Made by a program: the position numbers and the translations under genes. Of a stretch of 64,000 nt of DNA, positions 37,323 through 46,619 are shown one piece after another. How positions within the stretch are numbered: the first letter of the stretch is position 1; every line of letters begins with the position of its first letter. A model generated the notes under the pieces. It was not told the DNA's origin, did no database searches, and saw only the letters and a program-made list of their open reading frames with translations. Source of the DNA: Larkinella knui (GTDB lineage: Bacteria > Bacteroidota > Bacteroidia > Cytophagales > Spirosomataceae); NCBI RefSeq assembly GCF_003858645.1, contig NZ_RQJP01000004.1, positions 558,001 through 622,000 on the forward strand, in the 5' to 3' direction.

Positions 37323-37760
37323 TTATGTTCGTAAGCCCCGAAAAAAGTTGCTTAGCAAGTGATGGCTTTCGCTGGCTAAAACGTCCGTAGTCAGGTTCGT
37401 TTTCGGGTGAAGCAGGGAGGGTTTTACCCTTGAATAGCCTCTTTTCGGATCAGGAGCACCGATAACGATTCGACCGATCTGCGCCCAGAATAACGCTCCG
37501 GCGCACATCACACAGGGTTCCAGGGTGACGTATAAGGTGCAATCAGTCAGGTATTTAGAACCCAGGAACTGTTCGGCGGCTGTCAGAGCCAGTAGTTCGG
37601 CATGGGCCGTTACGTCGGTTAACCGCTCGGTCTGGTTGTATCCTTTGGCAATAATCCGGTTCCGGCACACAACGACCGCACCGACCGGAATTTCGCCTTC
37701 ATCAAAAGCACACTCGGCCTGCTGAAGGGCTATTGCCATAAAATAGTCGTCGTTGAACAT
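37323..37760 (-). CDS. tadA: tRNA-specific adenosine deaminase
   Basis: A 145-residue zinc deaminase that converts A34 of tRNA-Arg to inosine. The catalytic site is intact: HAE in [13 protein letters not shown], and PCVMCAGA for the two cysteine ligands. [15 protein letters not shown] is the usual beginning of the family. I set the start at 37760; an ATG at 37781 lies inside a perfect 14-bp inverted repeat and adds seven residues not typical of the family. It follows the giant Ig-repeat gene on the same strand with a short gap. Confidence 0.9.
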   Translation of the reverse strand: MFNDDYFMAIALQQAECAFDEGEIPVGAVVVCRNRIIAKGYNQTERLTDVTAHAELLALTAAEQFLGSKYLTDCTLYVTLEPCVMCAGALFWAQIGRIVIGAPDPKRGYSRVKPSLLHPKTNLTTDVLASESHHLLSNFFRGLRT

Positions 37761-37771
37761 TCGCCGGATGG

Positions 37772-37805
37772 TTTTGGGCATTCCGCCAGAACGGAATGCC
37801 CAAAA
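37772..37805. repeat. Perfect 14-bp inverted repeat between the Ig-repeat gene and tadA
   Basis: TTTTGGGCATTCCG (37772-37785) and 37792-37805 pair perfectly around a 6-nt loop. It lies directly after the stop codon at 37808. The arm ends in AAAA on either strand, so it is not a classical T-tract terminator but may protect or stop the upstream mRNA. Confidence 0.7.
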
Positions 37806-37807
37806 GA

Positions 37808-40800
37808 TTACTGCTTCATAATTTTTCGAACCGTCGTCCGGTTGCCAATCTGAATTTGCAGATAATAATACCCGGAAGCCTGTTGGCTTAAATCCAGTTT
37901 GGTTTGCCGCTGGCGCGTTGTCAGTTGCTTGGAAATACGCCCGTTTTGATCGGTCAGCTGAAGTTTCGCCGGGTCTTTCTGCAAGGGCAAATCGATGTCG
38001 ATCGTCAGGATCGTTTGGGTTGGAACCGGGAACACCTTGACGGCCGTACTGAGCGGGTCCGGTTCCAGACCGAGCACCGGAAGCACCCGGACAATGGCCG
38101 TTCCGGTTGCCGTACCCACTCCGCAGGTATTCGAAACCGAAGTTGCCTTGTAAATGGTTGACTTGAACGGCGTTACCGTAACCACGTGCGGATTGGTGCT
38201 GGTGGTTACTTTGGTCGTTTTCAGGCTGTCGGAATACTCAAACGTCCAGGGGCTATCGCCCGTCAGAGCGAAGGAAAGGGGTGTGCTTTCGTTGTCATAA
38301 ATGTCTTTTGACCCCGTCAGTGTAACGGTTGGCAAGGCGCGGATATTCAGAATTGTCGGACTGCTGCTCCCGGGAACGGGAACCTGCGGATTGGTGGCCG
38401 TAACCCGCACCCGGTAAAGCCCCTGCGCCAGCGTCGTTGGAATGGGTGCCGTAATCGGGCTTTGCATGGCACCAGCGAGAATCTCGGTTTTTGTGACAAA
38501 AGCCGTGTCTGCAACGGGAGCCACTTCCACCCGGAATGAATTCCCGGACGTAAACTCTCCGGCCGTTGTGAACGGAATCTGGATTTGGGTACCGACGCAA
38601 ACGGTGGTAACCGACAGCGGATTGGTTGTCACGGTCGGAATGACGGCCGTGACCGTAAACGTACCAACGGGCGTACCGGCACCACAGGAATTGGTGATGT
38701 TGGTGACGGTATAGATGGTGGTTTTTTTCGTCGGTAAAAGGTCAATCTGCTTTTGAGTCGTGGCCGACGTACCGCTGGTTCCATCCGAGAGGGTGTAGCT
38801 AAAAGGCGGAACGCTGGTGAATGTGATGGTAACCGGCACCGTTTTTCCCAGATTTACCGTCGCATTTCCTTCAATTTTAGCCGTCGGTGGGGCGTTGATA
38901 ATCAGCTTGATTTCGGACTTGCGGCTTTCGCAGCTTCCGATTCTTTGGGTAACAAAGTACGAATCGCCTTCCGGTTTGGTCGAGATGTTCGTTGTCGGCG
39001 GGGTAGGAGCGGTTGCCGTTTCACCGCCGTACGGGTTGATCCATTTCAGGTTCTGGCCCGATGCCTGTAGCGGTTGAGCCGGTGCGTTCTGGCAATAAAC
39101 AACCGGCGTGGTGACGGTTGGTTTGGGCGTAACGTTAACTTTGTAATTAACCGTCAGTTTATCACTTTCGCAGCCATCAACGGTTTGGGTGGTTTTATAA
39201 GTATACGTAATTTCCTGGTCGACATTCGTCGACGGTTTGGGCGCGTCACCCAGCAAGTTGTTGTTCGCATCGAACCACTTGATATTATCGCCACCGGCCT
39301 GCAGGGTTTCAACCGGAGCATCCTGGCAAACTTCTTTGCTGGGGGTAATCGTAGGGGCACCGGGAAGCGGCTTAACCCGAATCTGCGTTTTGGTTTTCGG
39401 CCCTTCGCAGGCTTTAAGCGTTTGGCTGACAAAATACACAAATGTACCCGGCGCGTCGGTAGCCTGAACCGCATTCGGTACAAGGGTAGTTGAGTCGCTG
39501 GCATACCACTTCAGGCCTTCGCCGTTAGCCTTCAATGAAACAGCGGCTTCTTTCTGGCAAACTACCGGTCTATCGATGGTTACAGAAGGAGCCTTGGGGG
39601 TCGGATTTACAGTTACTTTAATATCAGTTTTGTCACTTATACATCCATCCAGTGTCTGACTAACTGTATAGGAGTAGCTTTTGGCGTCGGTATTTGGGAT
39701 GACCGGAGCGGAAGTTGATGCAGAACCATCAGAATTAAACCAGTTCAATTTGGCACCCGTTTCTGGGGATGCGATCAATTCAGGGGCTTTCGTATTTTGG
39801 CAAAATTCAAGTGTGGGGTTCGCTACTGTTGGCTTAACCGGTTTTCTTTTGATAACAACCGTTATGGTTTCTTTTGGGCTCTCGCATTCTTTAACGGTTT
39901 GAGTTGCTGAGAAAACCAGTGAACCCGAAGTCGCGGTAGAAGGAGTGGGCGTTGGAATGACAACTCCTGCGGCATCGTACCATTTAATGGCCGTACCTAC
40001 TGCTTTTAACTCAACGGCGCTTTCTCCCTGGCAATAAGGATCAACAGGCGTGATAACCGGTTTAACAGGCAGCGGATTAACGGTAAAATCTAATTTTGAA
40101 CGATCACTTTCACATCCATTGACGGTTTGCGTAACAAAAAAACTGGTGGTACCGGTGGTGCTGGTCGGTGGAGTTGGGGTGATTGATGAACCTGAACCTC
40201 CTGTAGCGGCTGTATACCATGTCAGTGTTGCACTCGTCGCTTTGGTAACGGTTTGGTCTAATGCCGGCGCGACCAGATTGATACAGGCCGCCACGGGTTT
40301 AGTTATCCCAGGAGCCGCCGGTTTCTCTTTGACGGTAACTGTAATTTTAACGGTGATACTTTCACAACCATCCACCCGCTGACTCACCGTATACTCGAAT
40401 GTGCCGGGCGTTGAAGAACTGGGTTTGGGGGCTGTGGCTGCGTTTGAAATACCGGGACCATTCCAGACCAACGCCCCTCCGGTTGCAGCCGTAGCCGTCA
40501 ATACCGGGATGTTTTCCGCCTGGCAATAAGATAAAGCCGTTTGGGCAACGGTTGGAACTGCGGGCAACGCTTTAATCGTAACCACAACCGCTGTTCTTGG
40601 TCCTTCACAACCGCCAACCGTCTGACTGACGTAATATGTTTTTATTCCGGTTGTTTTGGTATCCGGTATGATGGAAGGCGAACTCGTTCCGGCCGTTGGC
40701 ACGTCATACCATTTTAAGCTTGAACCAGTGGCATTTAAGGCGGTAGCTTCTACGTTCTGACAGTAAGCCACTGCACTGGTTGCAACCGGGGCCGATGGTA

Positions 40801-42619
40801 TGGCGTTGACGGTCACCTGAATAACCGCCTTTGGGCTTTCGCAACTGGCACCAACCGTCTGGCTGACCGAGTAGGAAGTGACGCCTGTCGATGTTGTTAC
40901 CGGTGTTGGTGGCGCGGCCAGTTTACTGCCATCCAAGGCATACCATTGAAGCGTTCCTCCGCTGGCAGCAACGGCCGAAAGAGGAGCGGCCGTCGTTCCG
41001 GCGCAGTAAGTAGCGGGAGCAACGGTTGGGGCAGGTGCGGTTGGTTTGACTTCCACTGAAACTTCGGCCCGTTCACTTTCGCAATCACCCACGGTTTGAC
41101 TGACGTAAAATTTAAAGGTGCCAGCTGTGCCGGTATTGGGCACATTGGAAACCAGGTCACCGCCGGTTGGTGCCGTATACCACTTCAGATTCTGGCCGGT
41201 TGCGGTCAGTGCCGCAGCGGTTTGATTCTGGCAATAGACGGGATTGGCACCCGTGGTTGGAGCCGCTGGCCTGGTCTTGATCGTTACCGTCAGGGCTGCC
41301 CGGACTCCCTCGCATCCATCGACGGTTTGACTAACGTAATACGTGGTGGTACCCGTGGCACTGGCGGGGGGCGTAGGGGCCGTGGTAGAAGCCGTGCCAC
41401 CCGTTTGATTCGTTCCGTACCAATTTAAGATTCCGCCATCAGTAGCCGTTGCTGTTAAAGCTGATGCCGAAGCATTCTGACACAGGCTAAGCGGACTTAC
41501 GCCGGGCGCGGGCGGTATGGGTTTAATCGTAACGGCAATCACGGCCCGGTCACTTTCGCAGCCACCGGCATTTTTCTGGCTAACGTAATAGCTGGTTGTC
41601 CCGGCGGTTGCCGTCAATGGGGTCGGAGCAGTCGCTGAGCCAACACCTCCACTAGCAGAAGTATACCAAAGCAGACTGTTACCGGCACCCGCTGTTGCCG
41701 ACAAGGCGGGCACTGGCGTACCCTGACAGGCGGACAGGGGCGTTGTTACCGTCGGTGGTGCCGGTTTTGAATTAACGGTGACGACGATGCTGGTCCGCGG
41801 CCCCTCACAGGAGCCGATGGACTGACTAACGTAATAGGTGGCGGTACCAACGGCATCCGTTGGTGGAGTGGGTGCTGTGCCTGAAGCCGTTCCGCCGGTC
41901 TGATTCGTTCCGTACCAATTCAGCGTAGCCCCGGCAGACGCGGTTGCTATCAGTGCCGAAGCCGCTGTATTCTGGCAGTAAACGGGTGCCGCTCCGGTTG
42001 CCGGAGCCGCCGGAATCGCATTGACTGTAACTTTAATTTCCGCTCGCGGACTCTCACAGCCATTGATCGTTTGGCTGACGTAATAGCTGGTCGTTCCAGT
42101 TGACGCCGTGGAAAGCGTAGGGGCGGTTGGGGAAGAACTACCACCGGAGGCACTCGTGCCCCACCAGTTGAGGGTGGCTCCTGACAGGGCTGTTGCCGTC
42201 AGTACCGGAGGAGGAGTGCCCTGGCATAACGCTAGCGCTGAAGTGACCGGAGCACCCGGTATAGGTGTAATCGTTAAAGACGTTCCACTAGTGCTGCCTG
42301 TAACGTTTGGGGTGGTCGATACTACCCGAACGCGGTAGCCTGAACCACTGGCACTACCCGAAATCGTTGCGGTTATTGGGCTGGCAGCGCCGGTTCCGAT
42401 GTCAACGAAAGTAGTACCGGTTGCCGGAGCGAGTTGTGCTTTAAACTGATTCCCGGCTGCGAATGTGCCTGACGTGGTGAAGGGAACTGAAATGGTTCCT
42501 CCGGTGCAAACCGCCGAAACCGACAAGGCACCCGTTGTAATCGTCTGGGCTGATGACCTCCCAAAACTCCCTAAAACCACAACCAGCAAAAGCCAATACA
42601 GACGTAATGATTTATTCAT
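37808..42619 (-). CDS. Giant T9SS-secreted protein with 14 Ig-like repeats
   Basis: A 1603-residue secreted protein: signal peptide (about 1-25, ending in SSAQ), an N-terminal domain (about 27-125), then 14 Ig-like (CHU_C-associated type) repeats of 75-80 residues. Each repeat has one cysteine near its start (YCQN/LCQG) and one near its end (GCES/ACEG), suggesting a disulfide per repeat. After the repeats come a second copy of the N-terminal domain type (VSVTTVCVGTQIQIPFTT-like), further beta modules and a T9SS sorting domain (VKVFPVPTQTILTIDID to the end). Probably a surface adhesin or scaffold; no enzymatic motif seen. The start at 42619 is the first ATG; an upstream TTG is less likely. Confidence 0.9.
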   Translation of the reverse strand: MNKSLRLYWLLLVVVLGSFGRSSAQTITTGALSVSAVCTGGTISVPFTTSGTFAAGNQFKAQLAPATGTTFVDIGTGAASPITATISGSASGSGYRVRVVSTTPNVTGSTSGTSLTITPIPGAPVTSALALCQGTPPPVLTATALSGATLNWWGTSASGGSSSPTAPTLSTASTGTTSYYVSQTINGCESPRAEIKVTVNAIPAAPATGAAPVYCQNTAASALIATASAGATLNWYGTNQTGGTASGTAPTPPTDAVGTATYYVSQSIGSCEGPRTSIVVTVNSKPAPPTVTTPLSACQGTPVPALSATAGAGNSLLWYTSASGGVGSATAPTPLTATAGTTSYYVSQKNAGGCESDRAVIAVTIKPIPPAPGVSPLSLCQNASASALTATATDGGILNWYGTNQTGGTASTTAPTPPASATGTTTYYVSQTVDGCEGVRAALTVTIKTRPAAPTTGANPVYCQNQTAAALTATGQNLKWYTAPTGGDLVSNVPNTGTAGTFKFYVSQTVGDCESERAEVSVEVKPTAPAPTVAPATYCAGTTAAPLSAVAASGGTLQWYALDGSKLAAPPTPVTTSTGVTSYSVSQTVGASCESPKAVIQVTVNAIPSAPVATSAVAYCQNVEATALNATGSSLKWYDVPTAGTSSPSIIPDTKTTGIKTYYVSQTVGGCEGPRTAVVVTIKALPAVPTVAQTALSYCQAENIPVLTATAATGGALVWNGPGISNAATAPKPSSSTPGTFEYTVSQRVDGCESITVKITVTVKEKPAAPGITKPVAACINLVAPALDQTVTKATSATLTWYTAATGGSGSSITPTPPTSTTGTTSFFVTQTVNGCESDRSKLDFTVNPLPVKPVITPVDPYCQGESAVELKAVGTAIKWYDAAGVVIPTPTPSTATSGSLVFSATQTVKECESPKETITVVIKRKPVKPTVANPTLEFCQNTKAPELIASPETGAKLNWFNSDGSASTSAPVIPNTDAKSYSYTVSQTLDGCISDKTDIKVTVNPTPKAPSVTIDRPVVCQKEAAVSLKANGEGLKWYASDSTTLVPNAVQATDAPGTFVYFVSQTLKACEGPKTKTQIRVKPLPGAPTITPSKEVCQDAPVETLQAGGDNIKWFDANNNLLGDAPKPSTNVDQEITYTYKTTQTVDGCESDKLTVNYKVNVTPKPTVTTPVVYCQNAPAQPLQASGQNLKWINPYGGETATAPTPPTTNISTKPEGDSYFVTQRIGSCESRKSEIKLIINAPPTAKIEGNATVNLGKTVPVTITFTSVPPFSYTLSDGTSGTSATTQKQIDLLPTKKTTIYTVTNITNSCGAGTPVGTFTVTAVIPTVTTNPLSVTTVCVGTQIQIPFTTAGEFTSGNSFRVEVAPVADTAFVTKTEILAGAMQSPITAPIPTTLAQGLYRVRVTATNPQVPVPGSSSPTILNIRALPTVTLTGSKDIYDNESTPLSFALTGDSPWTFEYSDSLKTTKVTTSTNPHVVTVTPFKSTIYKATSVSNTCGVGTATGTAIVRVLPVLGLEPDPLSTAVKVFPVPTQTILTIDIDLPLQKDPAKLQLTDQNGRISKQLTTRQRQTKLDLSQQASGYYYLQIQIGNRTTVRKIMKQ

Positions 42620-42691
42620 ACACAACCAGATTAATAAAGAGGGAAGTTAGTCAACTTCGTATAATTCAGAATAATTGCCCAAAAATACAAA

Positions 42692-45600
42692 TTACATCGA
42701 CTGATAGATAATCTCATGAATTTGTCGACGAATTTTTTGGGTATTGATCAGGGTATTGCCCGCGCTGGGGTTGACACGATTGGACAGAAAAATGAAGACA
42801 AGATCGTAATCCGGGTCAACCCAGACTACATTACCGGTAAAGCCGGTATGACCGAAGGAACGGGGAGAAACTTGGGTGGCATGATAAACACTGTTGCCAT
42901 CGACTTCCGGCTTATCCCATCCCAGAACGCGGTGACTACGGTCGCTTTGGGTCCGGACAAAAAGCGGTACGGTTCCGGGCATTAAAAACCGCTGACCTCC
43001 ATAATTTCCGCGTTGCAGGTTCATCTGCAAAATTTTAGCAATATCATTAGCATCGCCAAACAGCCCGGCATGGCCCGATATACCGCCCTGCAAAGCCGCC
43101 AACTGGTCATGAACCGTACCTTGCAGCAGCGAATTCCGGAAATAGGTATCCTGCTCGGTTGGAGCAACCCGGCAACCCGGATGGCATTGGAGCGGATTGA
43201 AGGAAAGGGTCGAAATTCCCAGTGATTTGTAGAGGTTTTCGTTCAGGAAGGTATCCAGTGGCTGTCTGGCTACGCGCTCGACCAGTTTTTGCAGAATTAC
43301 AAAGCTCAGATCACTGTAGAGGTAGCCGTATCGACCGTCTTCATCCATGCGGTTCGTTAGCGGTGTCCGAACGATCCATTGCCAGATCGAATCGCGCAAA
43401 GCCGGAGCGGCAAACAGGTTGGGGCCAACCTGCAACGAATACACACTATCGCGTGTAGAGCGGAAACTCGACATGCCCGGCGCTTTCGACCGTTCGATCG
43501 CCCGCGATAAACCCGCCGGCAAACCGGTTTGATGCAGCAACACATCCGTAACGGTCATGTTGCGTTTGCTGTTGTTCTGAAATTCGGGCAGGTAAAAAGC
43601 AACTTTCTGGTTCAGGTCAATGGCTCCGCGTTCGTTGAGCAGCATCACGGCCTGAAGCGTGGCCAGTACTTTCGTGAGCGAAGCCAGATCATAGAGCGTT
43701 TCATCCGTCACCCGCTCGGTGTTGTTGTATGCCAGCGTACCGAAACTCTTATCAAAAACCACTTTGCCTTTCCGCGCAACCAATACCTGGCAACCGGGGA
43801 ACGCATGATCACGGATGGCTTTCTGGACCACGGTTTCGATGTGCCGCAGTTGTCCGGAACGCATGCCGACGCTTTCGGGCAGGCTGTAGGCCAGCCGCTG
43901 GTTAGGAGCGGTCACCAAACCGTTGCCCATTCGCCACTCGCCAATCGTAACCGGCATCACGCCTTTGGCCGGAACCGCCCCGAAAATAATCTGCGGCACC
44001 ACGCGTTGCATTTCCTCGCCGTCTTCATACGCGCACAAAACCGCGTCGGCTTCCGTACCAATGAACGGACGAAGGGCATACGCCGATCCGAACGCGCAAA
44101 CGACAACCCGAACCCCTCGTTGTTTCAACCGGCTTATCAGATTCAGTGACGCGTTGGTGACGCCATAACTCCACTTGGCTGACGGACTCATTCGGTGAAA
44201 ACTGACAACCACCAGATTAGCATCGCCAACCTGACTCAGCATTTCGTCCACGTTGTGATCTCCCGACGGTTTTTCGCCATAGGTAATCTGTTTGAAAGGC
44301 GCATACCGCCCCAGCATTTTCTGGAACGCATTGCCATAATCGGTGCCAATCGAGATCGATGCCAGACGTAAGGTGTCCAGTGAGTTGACAGGCAATAAAT
44401 TGTTGGTGTTTTTGACCAGGGTAACGGCTTGCTCGCAAAGCTCCTGTTTGAGTAGCTGAGCCTCCGACGAATTCAGGTCCCGGCCGAGGTTTTCGAGCTG
44501 GATCGGTTGCGGTTTATTCAGGCCCGCCCAGTATTTGGCCCGCAGAATTTTCTTTACTTTTTCGTCAATCAAGTCCTGCGAAATCTTTCCCTGTTTGACG
44601 GCCTCGGCAATGTGGTGAACAGCATCCGGAACATTTTCCGGGTATAACAACACATCATTACCGGCCATCAGCGCCCGCAGATTGATTTCTTCAGCGGGTA
44701 GTTTACCGATTCCGCCCATATTAAGAGCGTCCGTAAAGACCAATCCCCGGAATCCTAACTCTTTCTTTAACAGCTCTGTAACAATTTTTTCTGATAAAGT
44801 CGCGGCCAGCCGGGGCGTATTGTCGACAACCGGAACGTGCAGATGACCCGTAACAACGCCCATCAAACTATCCGCAATCAGTTTGCGGAACGGATACAGA
44901 TCGATGTCGTTTAGCTGCGTAACGGACCGGTTAATGGTGGGAAGTGTCAGGTGGGAGTCACTGCTGGCGTCGCCGTGGCCGGGGAAATGCTTGGCGGTGG
45001 CAATGACGTGGGTGTGTTGCAACCCTTTCATGTAAGCCGACGCTTTCAGGGCTACGTTTTCTCTCGATTCGCCGAACGAGCGGTTGCCAATGACCGGATT
45101 CGAAGGATTGCTGTTGATGTCGGAAACCGGAGCAAAATTGATGTGAATACCGAGCCGTTTGCACTGGCGGCCAATTTCGGCTCCCATGCGATAGATCACC
45201 GCCGTATCATGGATGGCTCCCAGCGTCATTTGCTTCGGAAAATCCATCGTGCTGTCGAGCCGCATGCCCAGACCCCATTCGCCGTCGATTCCGATGAGCA
45301 GTGGTATATTGGCAGCTGACTGGTAGCGATTGGTCAGAACAGCCTGGCGGTAGGGGCCGCCCTGAAAGAAAATCAGTCCGCCAATGTTATAATGACGAAC
45401 CAACGTTTCAATGTATTGATAATGCGCTTCGTCCCGATTGGAAAACGTCGCCACCATGAAGAATTGCCCGATCTTCTGCTCCTGAGTCATGGTTCGGAAC
45501 ACACTGTCTACCCAACGCGTTTGTTGCGGGGCAGAGCCCAGGACCTCAACCGGATGAGCAAACACTTTCGGTCGCCAGACTTCGGTTTTGGCCACACGCA

Positions 45601-45772
45601 CCGGGGCTTCTTTCGAAAAAGAGGCCAGCAGATTGGTTGGCGATAAAGCATAACGCCATCCCGATCCGTGCCAAACAGGCCGGGTCAGTCCGGAACGGTC
45701 CAATCCAAAAGTTGTCAAAAAACCGGCCAACAACAGAGCCAACACTACCCGAGAGACAACTTTAGTACGCAT
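42692..45772 (-). CDS. GH3 beta-N-acetylglucosaminidase fused to a beta-lactamase-like serine hydrolase
   Basis: A 1026-residue exported fusion. The N-terminal half is a GH3 hydrolase of NagZ type: IGIDGEWGLGMRLD, KHFPGHGDASSDSHLTLP (His/Asp catalytic dyad region, near residue 262) and FTDALNMGGIG with the nucleophile aspartate (near 344), followed by the GH3 C-terminal domain. From about residue 640 there is a class C beta-lactamase-like domain with SxxK in SLTKVL (near 693), YSD as the second motif (near 817) and HTG (near 974). An N-terminal hydrophobic segment suggests export. It probably trims muropeptides in the periplasm; this fusion is common in Bacteroidota. Confidence 0.9.
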   Translation of the reverse strand: MRTKVVSRVVLALLLAGFLTTFGLDRSGLTRPVWHGSGWRYALSPTNLLASFSKEAPVRVAKTEVWRPKVFAHPVEVLGSAPQQTRWVDSVFRTMTQEQKIGQFFMVATFSNRDEAHYQYIETLVRHYNIGGLIFFQGGPYRQAVLTNRYQSAANIPLLIGIDGEWGLGMRLDSTMDFPKQMTLGAIHDTAVIYRMGAEIGRQCKRLGIHINFAPVSDINSNPSNPVIGNRSFGESRENVALKASAYMKGLQHTHVIATAKHFPGHGDASSDSHLTLPTINRSVTQLNDIDLYPFRKLIADSLMGVVTGHLHVPVVDNTPRLAATLSEKIVTELLKKELGFRGLVFTDALNMGGIGKLPAEEINLRALMAGNDVLLYPENVPDAVHHIAEAVKQGKISQDLIDEKVKKILRAKYWAGLNKPQPIQLENLGRDLNSSEAQLLKQELCEQAVTLVKNTNNLLPVNSLDTLRLASISIGTDYGNAFQKMLGRYAPFKQITYGEKPSGDHNVDEMLSQVGDANLVVVSFHRMSPSAKWSYGVTNASLNLISRLKQRGVRVVVCAFGSAYALRPFIGTEADAVLCAYEDGEEMQRVVPQIIFGAVPAKGVMPVTIGEWRMGNGLVTAPNQRLAYSLPESVGMRSGQLRHIETVVQKAIRDHAFPGCQVLVARKGKVVFDKSFGTLAYNNTERVTDETLYDLASLTKVLATLQAVMLLNERGAIDLNQKVAFYLPEFQNNSKRNMTVTDVLLHQTGLPAGLSRAIERSKAPGMSSFRSTRDSVYSLQVGPNLFAAPALRDSIWQWIVRTPLTNRMDEDGRYGYLYSDLSFVILQKLVERVARQPLDTFLNENLYKSLGISTLSFNPLQCHPGCRVAPTEQDTYFRNSLLQGTVHDQLAALQGGISGHAGLFGDANDIAKILQMNLQRGNYGGQRFLMPGTVPLFVRTQSDRSHRVLGWDKPEVDGNSVYHATQVSPRSFGHTGFTGNVVWVDPDYDLVFIFLSNRVNPSAGNTLINTQKIRRQIHEIIYQSM

Positions 45773-46069
45773 TTTGGTTAAGAAATACAGTTACGTCAGG
45801 TTGTACAGTTTAATCCATTCAAGCGATAAAGTTAATTAAATAACGAAAAGATGCCTAATAAAAACGTATTGCCGTCCTTCTATTTATTGAGAAAATCCGG
45901 CTTTCCGGTTCCGGAAAGTTTTTCTCAATACCGGGTTTACCGGTATTGAGAGCTGATTTTGTTCGTTCTGCACCGATGATAAGCCGGCAATTCCTGTGCC
46001 ACAAAAAAAGCGGTGCCACAACCCGAAGTCGTGGCACCGCTATCCTTGAGAAAGGCGCTCTACGCTGGC
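45773..46069 (-). promoter_or_regulatory. Leader region of the GH3 fusion with competing hairpins and upstream terminator
   Basis: No ORF. Hairpin 1 (45886-45895 with 45920-45929, inner stem CTTTCCGG/CCGGAAAG at 45901-45918) and hairpin 2 (45924-45934 with 45940-45950, perfect 11 bp) share the segment CTCAAT at 45924-45929, so only one can form at a time. This resembles an attenuator layout, but there is no leader peptide or aptamer that I recognise. Confidence 0.45.
46003..46041 (-). terminator. Intrinsic terminator after the small secreted protein gene
   Basis: AGCGGTGCCAC (46009-46019) pairs perfectly with GTGGCACCGCT (46031-46041); on the minus strand it is followed by seven T residues. 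Confidence 0.9.
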
Positions 46070-46297
46070 CTAGCTAAATTTCTTACGTAACGTAACCCAC
46101 GTCTGAAGCACCGACGGAGCCGCTACCTTAACACAGTTCGTGAAGGTACGCTTGTCAGTAACCGTTGTCGTTTTGCATACCACCGGCTTATACTGCTTCG
46201 CTTTGCGGTGAGCGGAGAACAGGTTGTGCGGATGACCCATTGCCGAAGCATTCAGGCTGGCACCAATCAACAGGAAAAAGATTACTAACGTTTTCAT
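46070..46297 (-). CDS. Small secreted protein, unknown function
   Basis: A 75-residue protein with a clear signal peptide (MKTLVIFFLLIGASLNASA), leaving a basic mature peptide of about 55 residues with two cysteines (VVCKTTTV, FTNCVK), possibly disulfide-bonded. The start at 46297 is chosen because the promoter at 46333-46364 sits just upstream and the frame before it is not signal-like. It has its own promoter and terminator. I do not recognise the family. Confidence 0.75.
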   Translation of the reverse strand: MKTLVIFFLLIGASLNASAMGHPHNLFSAHRKAKQYKPVVCKTTTVTDKRTFTNCVKVAAPSVLQTWVTLRKKFS

Positions 46298-46619
46298 ACT
46301 CTTCACGGGCTTGTCCCTTGTTAAGTTCTTTACAAAGATATGGGTTTTATATTGTACCTTGCAATACATAGTACCTTGTTTTTCTAAAAAATTTGTGAAC
46401 GGTACTATTTCTTGATAAACGGTATTGACTGGCAAACCCAACGCATCCAATTTTTACTTTGAGACGCGGATCACGATAAAAGGTAACGCAAAGGTAACCG
46501 GTCTTTTTCCGGTCTTTCAATAAAAGGAGGTGAACCGCTTAAAAAAAGGGACAAACCACCTGAAACGAAGGACGAAACCAAACCCACGTCTGACCACTAA
46601 CGGGCTTCGCCAAAGGCAA
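46298..46619. other. 322-bp gap between two minus-strand genes
   Basis: Apart from the promoter at 46333-46364 and its short leader, I see no gene. The distal part is the 3' region of the gene ending at 46620. Confidence 0.4.
46333..46364 (-). promoter_or_regulatory. Bacteroidota-type promoter for the small secreted protein
   Basis: On the minus strand TTG (46364-46362), 21 nt, then TATCTTTG (46340-46333). Both elements fit the consensus; the start codon is 36 bp downstream. Confidence 0.65.
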
